A DNA stretch of 64,000 nucleotides. Origin: Trochalopteron elliotii (Eukaryota > Chordata > Aves > Passeriformes > Leiothrichidae). The notes beneath the pieces were generated by a model that was not told the DNA's origin, ran no database searches, and saw only the letters and a program-made list of their open reading frames with translations. Both the position numbers and the translations under genes were made by a program. The number at the start of each line of letters is the position of its first letter. The first letter of the stretch is position 1. Shown here in pieces: positions 56,871-64,000 of the stretch. The stretch is taken from contig JANPWX010000126.1 in NCBI GenBank assembly GCA_024734555.1, forward strand, positions 2,892,011 through 2,956,010. The letters are read 5' to 3'.

Positions 56871-58239
56871 CCCAGCTGCACTGCTCAGCTCCAGCCCCTT
56901 GTGCCCAAAGGCAGCTGCCCTACGGACAAACCTAGGCCCAGGCCAGGGTGGGCCCAGCCCCAGCTGGTGAGAACATGGGGCCCAGTCATCTGTGGTGAGC
57001 CCCAAGTTGGCTGCAGCTCCCAGTCCACTCCAGTACCAGGCCAGGGTGTGAGGGGCACACAGGCAGTGGGACCAGGTGGCTGCTCAGGGGGACCATGGGG
57101 GGCACAGGCTGTGTTTCCAAAGACATTGGGGATCAAAATATTGGGCAGTAGCTCTGGGAGCAGGCACTCCAAAGGGTCCCCATCACCTGGGGGACCTATC
57201 CTGGCTGGCTGTGGTGTCCCCAGCAGAGAACTGGTGTCCCCAGTAGGGTCTGGCAGGGCAGCAGAGACCCTCTGTACAGCTGGACACCAAAACCACCCCA
57301 GAGGCTCAGCACTCACTGAAATCTGGGGAGGTGCTGTGGCTCTGCTGGGAATGCTGGGCTGCCTGGGAAAGAACATGGCAATGCAGCCCCCTCCCATGAG
57401 CCATTCCTGAACTGGGGCCAAACTCAGCTTTTCCCGCGTTTACTCTGCCTGTGGCACGGCCAGGCAGTGGTGCTCGGGGTGCCATGTGCTGGAAAGTTTG
57501 TGCCAAGGCAGCAGAGCATGGCAAGGCCAGGGCTATTCCTGGCTCCCAGCTGGTGTTTGGCTGAAGCAGGCTCCTGGTTTTGGCGGGCTCTTGGTTTTGG
57601 CGGGCTGTAATTTTAGCAAGGGCTCTTTCCAAGCCACAGGGCTGCGGTTGAAGCAGCTGCCTGTGAGTGTGCCTGGCTCAGCTGGGGGGCTGTGATGTGT
57701 ATCAGCACCCCCTGCCCACAGCCAGCCCGGGGGGTCTGGCCAAAAGAGCCAAAAACATGGCAGAAATGTTTAAACCTGATGTTTTTTCCCTGCAGTGGCT
57801 GCAGAGGAAGGGCAAAGGGCTGTGGCATGGGGCCGGCAGCATGTGCACAGGGTGGGGAGCTGTCAGTGAGGATGTTACTGGCTGGGGTAGGAACCCAGAA
57901 CCCTTATGGATGGAAAAGCTGTCTAACATCAAACTGACACTGCCAGGTCCAGCCATGTCCCTGAACACCACATCTACAGGATGCAGAGTCCAGCCCTGGG
58001 GTGCACCCAATGCTCTCCCCCACTCTCCCTCCCACTGTCTGCTCTGCCCACCCTGGCTGTGGAGAGAGAAGAAGTCAAATTTGGATAAAAGTCCTCCCTC
58101 ACTGCGTGAGCCTAATGCTTCTGCTCCCTCCCGAGGGCCTGGTGAGGACCCTTGCAGCCACCCCCATCACACCCCTCAGCCACCACTGCCACCACCTTGT
58201 TGTCACCATGCACCAACGTTCCCTACCTAGAAATGTCTT

Positions 58240-58790
58240 AACATTAAACTAAAAAGTCCCACTCAGGGAGTCATAACAAGCTCTGCAATTCAATGACCAT
58301 GTTTCTCCAGACAGGGGGCACCAGCCCTGTGATCAAATCTTTCTCCATCAGCACCTGTTTACCTCAAGTACAAGAGAAAACAAAGGTTTGCTGAGGCCCC
58401 AGACCAGACTGAGGCTCTCCTGGGAATTACATGTTACTACCACAATAAAATTGAAATAATAAATATTTTGAAGCAGCTGAAAGGTGTTTATTTTTGAGTC
58501 GGTACAGCTTGTTTACAATCTGCTTACAAGTCCAGGCATTTATCTTTGGGGCTGTTTACTGGGCTCTCCCGAAGACTCTGGTGTGGTTTCATATGCATCT
58601 AAATAACCCCCAGCAAGGGGGTACCTTCCTGCCAGCTGCGTGCCCTGGCAGTTGCTGTTTTGATACAGTTATGCAAATGATTGCTCTCACCTTCACAAAT
58701 GGGCTTGAATGCTCAGGTCGTGTTTTCGACCACACCAGCTCAAAACGTTGATTTACTTCATTTAATTCTCTTCAATTGCAGGGCAATAAA
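58240..58790. promoter_or_regulatory. Putative IGL 3' enhancer / diversification-activator block
   Basis: A dense set of lymphoid transcription-factor motifs lies in a less GC-rich island. There is a perfect octamer ATGCAAAT (58671-58678) and TGTGGTTT RUNX (58582-58589), with a second RUNX core ACCACA (58729-58734). Three FOX sites TGTTTAC[ACT] are at 58356, 58510 and 58553. An ETS site CAGGAAG lies on the minus strand (58625-58631), an E-box CAGCTG at 58633, and a kappaB-like GGGACTTTTT on the minus strand (58251-58260). The block is about 4.7 kb 3' of the IGLC stop. Chicken has a lambda 3' enhancer, with DIVAC activity, a few kb downstream of C-lambda. Assignment is inference. Confidence 0.5.
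58671..58678 (+). promoter_or_regulatory. Octamer ATGCAAAT
   Basis: Perfect match to the OCT1/OCT2 octamer of immunoglobulin promoters and enhancers. I noticed no other copy between CA15 and IGLC. Confidence 0.6.
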
Positions 58791-61728
58791 CCTTGGTCTT
58801 GGACTCTCATGATCTGATCTTCCACACCACCCCAAGACCTTTCCCCCGTCTCAGGGGCTGATGTGGTGACACCTCGAGGTGAGAGCCCAGCGAGGCAGGG
58901 ACACAGAGCTGGCCACCATCTCAGGGCTGAGCCGACTCAGGCTCGGCTGCGTGGTGCTCTCTTGCCTTCACACGTCAGCACCCACTGGAGACAGTTTCGC
59001 TTCCTTTTTTGGGGAGCCCTTTTGAATTTCTGATTGGGGGCTGTAGTGGGTGAGGAGTAAATTTAGCCAGGGGATGTCCCACCGCCGCACAGCTGCACAG
59101 TGAGGCTGGCTGGGGGAAAACGGGGCCAGTGCTGGCGTGGCACAATCTGGGCTCTCCACAGCCTTTCCCCAAGTCCTGCAGAGAAGATGGCTGTGTGAGC
59201 CGAGGGTATGCCAGGATGGGGTGCAGGAACCAGCAGCACCCTCCAGGTGCTGGGGGGCTGTACCCCTCTGGCTCAGGCAGGACAGAGGCCATGGGTGTCA
59301 CCTGGGCTTAGCACAGCACTAGCACCAAAGCAAGGGGACTTGTGCCATCCTCCCACTGCTGTCCCAGTGGATCTGGCTCTGCCCCAGTTTCCCCAGCCTG
59401 GGCTGGGGCTATTCTGGGACCCCGCTCTTGCTTTCGAGTTTCAGCCCTGCTGCCTCCAGGAACGCGGCTGTTTGTGTGGCTGCAGCTGCACCGGGGGCAG
59501 GCGGGAGCCATCCCCTCCTTTCCGGCTGTGCCACGCCACCCGTGCCTCTCCAGACGAGGTGTTTCATCAGCTCCAGGTGCACTCTCTCTGCTCCTGCCAC
59601 GTCCCCAGAAAAAGAGACCCCACCTCCTCTTAGTATGAGACGCTGGGGCTTGCCTGGCCTGGGGAAATCACCCAGTGATGTACAATTAAAAAAAAGCAGG
59701 TCAGGGCTGTTTTTTGGAGCACAAATGTGGCCAGAGGTGGTCGTCATGGAGGGGACCCAACGAGGGTCTGGGGATCAGAGCAGAGCTTTGTGCTTGAGGT
59801 TTGTGGCAGGGGTTTGGGAGTGAGGGTTGCAAGAGCTCCTACGGTCTCACACTCCTTTGCCGACATTCCTGCATCCCTCACTCTGTTCTCAGCTGTGGGA
59901 CCCCTCCAAGCCCAAGGTGTCCAAACCCCCAGGGTTTGTCAAATGGCCCCCAAAAGCCTTGTTAAGCCCTCAGCTGGGAGTCTCAGCCTGGGAGAGCAGT
60001 TCTCACCAAGCCCCAACCCTTCATGGGATCCACTGCTTCTCTTTGCAGCTAATTAAAGCCTTCCTGAAGCATCTCATTTACTAAATTAGATCCCCCTCAT
60101 TTTAAAATTACTGGCAAGCTGGGAAAATGAGAAAATAAATGACTGTTAAAATTGCAGTGCAGGAGCCGGCAGAGTGAGAGAGGAGCTGCAGCTGGGGAGG
60201 GGAGGGAGGTTTGGGTTCTGCTCAGCACATTTGCTCACCAGACACCCCCAGCAAGGGTGGTGCGGGAGTGGATCCAGATTGCTCTTCCCAGGCACTGCTT
60301 CCCTCCCTGCCAGGGGATGGATCAGGCCCTGCATCCCTCTGTGATTCCCAGCCGAGGCTCTCTGGCCTTGTTGATGGCTTGTTAAGGGTAAAACTCTGGC
60401 TGGAAGTTTGCCAAGTTGCAGGCAGCGGGGGAGGATGGGAGCCCTGGAGGGGCCAGGGCCACTGATCTATAATTAATAAGGCTTTTTTTTCTTGACAGTT
60501 ATTGCTTATGGAAAAGATTTAGCAAAATCTTTTAATCAATAATTAGTGAGGTTTCCTGCCCCCTGAGTCAGAGAAATGCCTGTGCTTTGCCCACACAGAC
60601 CTGAGCTGAAGCAAGACCTCAGCTTGTGCCCCAAATTGAGCCCACAAAAGCTGAGGCTGGTGTTCTGTGACCAAGGAATGGGCTTTACTCTGGAAATGTC
60701 AAGGTGAATCCCAGGACCTGGGGAAAGCATTGCCCTGCCACCCTCCTCCAGTGCCCCTCCCCAGAAATGTGGCATTTCTCAGGGTAAAACCTGGCAGTAC
60801 AGCTGGGATGGGGGTCCTGTGTTACCTGTCATTCACTGAAGCCTCAACCACTGCTAAGGTGATTCAATAACTGCTGGAATTGCTAATTACTGAGGTTTGA
60901 TCTTTGCAGTAGAAAAGAAGTGAACATCCTTCCTGGCAGCAGGTTTTGGTCATTGGGGCATTCCTGGCTGGCAGAGTCTCAGGCAGCTCTCCTGGCAGCA
61001 CCACAAGGCTGGGGATGGGATGCCAAAGGCAGGGGCTTGCCAGCAAATACCCTTGCTTGAGCAAGGAACGGTATCAGTGGCAGTGTGGAGGAGCTTTTGG
61101 CATCTCTGGGCTCACATTCCCCAGCAGTGAGCTGCAAAGGATGGGTGCATGCATGGATGTGGCTGTGCTGCAGGGACCCTTCACCTTCAGGACCACCTGC
61201 CATAGCCCAGGAGTCCCCCAGGAGCCAGCCCTGCACCTCTGCTGCAGTGAACACTCTCTGCTCAGGAAACTGTGATAAAGAAGCTTAACTTGAAACACAG
61301 CAGGACAGATCTCTCCATCATCTGCCCTTCCTTCTTTTCCCTGGCTCTGATGCAGGCTGAGCATTCTGCTGCTGGCTCCTTCCTTTAGGCTAGCAGCAGC
61401 CCAGGGCTCTGGCCTGCTCATGGCTTTGCTCTGTAGTGATGGGATTTGGGATTTCCTGGGAAAACCATGAGCTTTTCACCCCACACATGGGAAGGGACGT
61501 TGTGACTGACTCCCTGAGCAGGGCGATGGGAACAGGGGTTGGCCCTATGCATAGGGCTGTTCCATGGCAAGGCCTCCTCTGCCCAGATGAGGAGGAGGAT
61601 AAAGAGGGATTAATGCCAATGAAGTTGTTTTGGAGCATGAGGTGCCTTTTGGCAGCTCAGGTGGGGTCAGGGCCTGCTGCCAGCTCTCTCACAAAAAGCA
61701 GGAGGGAAGGGGCATTGTGCTTTCATAT
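58790..61728. other. Intergenic sequence 3' of IGLC, no gene seen
   Basis: Mixed composition, with AT-rich homeodomain-type stretches at about 60.03-60.15 and 60.46-60.56 kb. These include the inverted repeat AAAAGATTT / AAATCTTTT at 60512-60533. No ORF has recognisable protein features. Confidence 0.55.
60512..60533. repeat. Inverted repeat AAAAGATTT / AAATCTTTT
   Basis: Perfect 9-base arms with a 4-base loop, directly followed by TAATCAATAATTAG, which is rich in homeodomain-type TAAT cores. Confidence 0.7.
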
Positions 61729-62433
61729 CAGTACAGGCTGGGGGATGAGGGAATTGACAACAGTCCTGCTGAAAAGGATTTGAGGAAATCAGTGGATAAT
61801 GACCTGGCAATGTGCACCTGCAGCCCAAAAAGCCAGACATATCCTGGACTGTATCAAAAGCAGCCAGGGCAGTGATTTGAGGGAAGGGATTCTCCCCCTC
61901 TGCTCTGCTCTGGTGAGGCCCCAACTGCAGTGCTGTGTCCAACTTTGGATCCCACAACATAAAAAGGACATGGACCTGTTTGGGTTAGTCTAGAGGAGGC
62001 CACGAAGATCTCAGAGCACTGGAGCACCTCTGCTATGAAGAAAAGATGGGAGAGTTGGGGCTGTTCAGCCTGAAGAGGAGAAGGTTCTGGCAAGACATTA
62101 TAGCAGCCTTTCAGTACTTGAAGGGGGCTTTTAGGAAAGATGAAGACATACTTTTTAGCAGGCCCTGATGCAATAGGACAAGAAATAATGTTTCTTAACT
62201 TAAGAAGGGTCAATTTAGGCTAGATAAAATTAAGATTTTTTTTTTTACTGAGAGTGGTGAAGTGTTGAAACAGGTAGCTGAGGAAAGCTGCAGATGTCCC
62301 ATCCCTGGAAAGACTCAAGGTCAGGCTGAAAGGGGCTCTGAGCAACCTGATCTGGTTGATGACCCTGAGCATTTCAGGGAGCTTGGACTGGATGACTTTT
62401 AAAGAACCCATTCTAGGGTTCTATGATTCTATG
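61729..62433 (+). mobile_element. CR1 LINE 3' fragment
   Basis: Plus-strand decayed ORF2 C-terminus: the frame gives SVDNDLAMC, then ILPLCSALVRPQLQCCVQLW and the stretch GLFSLKRRR-like LGLFSLKRR. The end carries the CR1 terminus TTCTATGATTCTATG (62419-62433). It has deletions and a poly-T insertion near 62236. Not functional. Confidence 0.88.
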
Positions 62434-63255
62434 TCCCCAGAAGACACTTGAAGGGACACGTGGCAATCCAAAGCCTGGTGGAGTAAGGCACTCCTCTGGC
62501 ACTGGGGAGGGGGATGTGATGGGGCCATCCCCTTTTCCAAGAGGCTGGTGAGGGACATGTCTCCCAGAACTGCACACAGTGTGGCTGGGAGCTCCCAGCC
62601 CCTGTCCCTGGCCTGGTTTCTGGCTGCCCTGATGGGGTGACAACAGCAGAGCACTGGTGCTTTCAGCATAGCCATGGCTGTCAGTCGTTCCATGGGCAGT
62701 GCTGCAGGGAAATTTCCCCAGGGCTGTACTGGGGATGGGGACAGGGTGTATGGCATGCAGGAGTCCAGGCTGTTGTGGCACAGGGTGTGATGGACAGGCT
62801 GGTGCTTGTGCTTAACTGGCAGCTACACTGGGACCCCCATTCCAAGAAGCACGGGGGTGACAATGAGAGGGGGACAGAGCCAGACCCTGGTGGCAAAGGG
62901 GCATGGCTGGCCATGCCTCCACTACATGCCACATGTGCCTGCAAGGCACCTGGCATCCAGAGGCCAATGAGCAAGGGTCGAGGATGGCACAGCCAGGGCC
63001 TTGTGTTCAATCAGTGCATGGGGGCTTGGTACAGGCTGTGCCCCAGGCTGCTCATTCCCTGGTCTTGGCAGTGCCAGGGGGTTTCTTTGGCATCCCCAGG
63101 GTTGAGCAAAAGCTCCACAGAGCCCCTGCAATATGAGTGTTCCCACATAAATGTTCCCATCCCACCCTCCATGCTGGTGCCACTGGGCTGACACCAGGCA
63201 GCACGCGGGGAGCGAGCACATTGCAAGGACACAGAGACAGGGATGCTGAGGCAGC
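62434..63255. other. Sequence between CR1 and IGLC 3' end
   Basis: GC-rich, no recognisable gene. ORFs on both strands look like chance ones. Confidence 0.55.
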
Positions 63256-63273
63256 GCTAGTTCAGTGTTGGTG

Positions 63274-63279
63274 TTTATT
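63274..63279 (-). terminator. IGLC: IGLC poly(A) signal AATAAA
   Basis: The minus strand has AATAAA 134 bases after the IGLC stop, followed by the GT-containing CACCAACACTGAAC stretch. The only candidate nearby, so the probable mRNA end is around 63255. Confidence 0.8.
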
Positions 63280-63412
63280 TGTGTGACACTCACAGTGGGG
63301 GGACAGGAGCAGGGGAGGGGAGGACATGGGCAGAGACATCTGCAGCGGGGGGAGCCGCTGTTCCCAGAAGTGGGGGGGAGGGAAGGAGCCAGCAAAGGGC
63401 CGGCAGGGTGGC

Positions 63413-63732
63413 TTAGTAGCACTCGGATCTGTTCACGGTCTTCTCCACATTTCCAGCCTCGTGCCTGACCTTGCACGAGACAGAGTTGTAACTCTGCCAC
63501 TTGCTGGACTCCAGGGACAGGTAGCTGCTGGCCATGTACTGGTTGTTGCTCTGCCGCTGGGACTGGCTGGTCTCCACGCCAGAGCTGATGGTGTTGCCAT
63601 CAGCCACCCATTCCACGGTCACAGGGCTCGGGTAGAAGTTCTCCATCAGACACACCAGGGTGGCCTTGCCCAGAGATATCTCCTCGGAGGATGGAGCGAA
63701 GAGGTGGACGGTGGGAGCAACCTGGGGCTGGC
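63413..63732 (-). CDS. IGLC: Immunoglobulin lambda light-chain constant exon
   Basis: Minus-strand exon after the acceptor CCTCACAG, joined to J in phase 1 (split Gly codon), ending at TAA (63415-63413). It encodes about 105 residues: QPQVAPTVHLFAPSSEE, ATLVCLMENFYPSPVTVEW, QYMASSYLSL and SVSCKVRHE, ending NRSECY. It is one complete C1-type Ig domain with both intradomain cysteines, the core Trp and the penultimate Cys that bridges to the heavy chain. QRQSNNQYMASSYLSL is close to the bird C-lambda pattern. The last residue after Cys is Tyr. J and V segments should lie beyond 64000. It is expressed in B cells after V-J joining; birds diversify the rearranged V by gene conversion from pseudogenes. 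An open frame continues upstream to 63850, but the splice signal marks the true start. Confidence 0.95.
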
Positions 63733-63892
63733 CTGTGAGGGATGAGAGTGGTGTGGGGTCAGAGGGGGCCCTGCCCCCCTCCACAGCCCCTGCCTGCCCT
63801 GCTGACACTACCCAGAAACTTCCACTTTCCCCACAGCCAGAGCTTATCACTCTTAACTATAATGTATTTAAATTTGGGATATATATATTATA

Positions 63893-63932
<40 letters not shown>

Positions 63933-64000
63933 TATATAAATATGCACATATATGTGTGTAATACACATATACATCTCATATATGCTTGTATATATGTTTT
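63733..64000 (-). other. IGLC: IGL J-C intron (3' part) with TA-rich tract
   Basis: Upstream of the C exon on the minus strand. No J segment or recombination signal is visible. From about 63878 the sequence is TA/TG dinucleotide repeat. Confidence 0.75.
63878..63995. repeat. (TA)n-rich dinucleotide tract
   Basis: Long TA alternation with interspersed ACACATATAC and TGTG units up to the window edge, within the J-C intron. Confidence 0.9.

Larger units (their letters stand above)
55460..58240. other. Intergenic region between CA15 and the IGL 3' side, GC-rich
   Basis: No recognised gene. It has a CpG-rich block at about 56.0-56.3 kb with a CTCF-like site, then a C/T-rich degenerate repeat at 56.3-56.87 kb. 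Long overlapping plus-strand ORFs (56072-56935, 56493-57410) arise because A is rare on the plus strand of this stretch, so TAA, TAG and TGA are rare. Confidence 0.6.

Noticed and set aside
56072..57410. Long plus-strand ORFs of 287, 224 and 305 codons
   Set aside because: They come from the nearly A-free C/T-rich repeat, where stop codons are rare in all three frames. Composition is Cys/Pro/Ser/Leu low-complexity.
63733..64000. IGLJ segment or recombination signal
   Set aside because: No FGxGT coding motif and no CACTGTG/GGTTTTTGT-type signal visible in the J-C intron piece; J must be further right.

Overview
This is a vertebrate, almost certainly avian, nuclear DNA window. Three recognisable multi-exon or immune genes have canonical vertebrate splice sites. 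There are several CR1 LINE fragments with the typical bird 3' terminus (ATTCTATG-type), and at the right edge lies an immunoglobulin lambda constant exon whose sequence has avian character. The species cannot be fixed from sequence alone. A 400-base run of N (48710-49109) marks an assembly gap.

Left two thirds (1 to about 44.9 kb): the + strand gene DGCR2 (IDD), a single-pass adhesion-receptor-like membrane protein. Exon 1, with the start and signal peptide, is not visible and should lie left of the window. The first 19.9 kb is AT-rich intron 1. Nine coding exons follow, encoding an LDL-receptor class A module, a linker, a C-type-lectin domain over three exons, a von Willebrand C module, a transmembrane helix and a cytoplasmic tail with two PPPY motifs. 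The stop is at 40169-40171, followed by a long 3' UTR with several AATAAA signals. All joins keep frame and give about 515 residues, which fits the family once exon 1 is added. One intron uses a GC donor.

Middle (about 45-56 kb): base composition changes sharply to GC-rich. 45.0-50.5 kb holds CpG-rich DNA, the N gap and no recognisable gene. Seven exons (50587-55236, + strand) then encode a GPI-anchored extracellular carbonic anhydrase, best matched to CA15, with all zinc ligands and the proton-shuttle histidine. Its signal-peptide exon was not found and may lie in or near the gap.

Right end (56-64 kb): intergenic DNA with a strong CTCF-like site (about 56227), a C/T-rich degenerate repeat (56.3-56.87 kb), and a dense cluster of octamer, RUNX, FOX, ETS, E-box and kappaB-like motifs (58.24-58.79 kb). 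A CR1 copy follows (61.73-62.43 kb), then the IGLC exon on the - strand (63413-63732). J and V segments would be beyond the right edge. The motif cluster lies about 4.7 kb 3' of IGLC, where an avian lambda 3' enhancer or diversification activator would be expected.

The three genes are not functionally linked. Their interest is the order DGCR2 - CA15 - IGL, with CA15 and IGLC convergent and a putative insulator between them. I found no clearly novel gene system. The most testable new item is the putative IGL 3' regulatory block.
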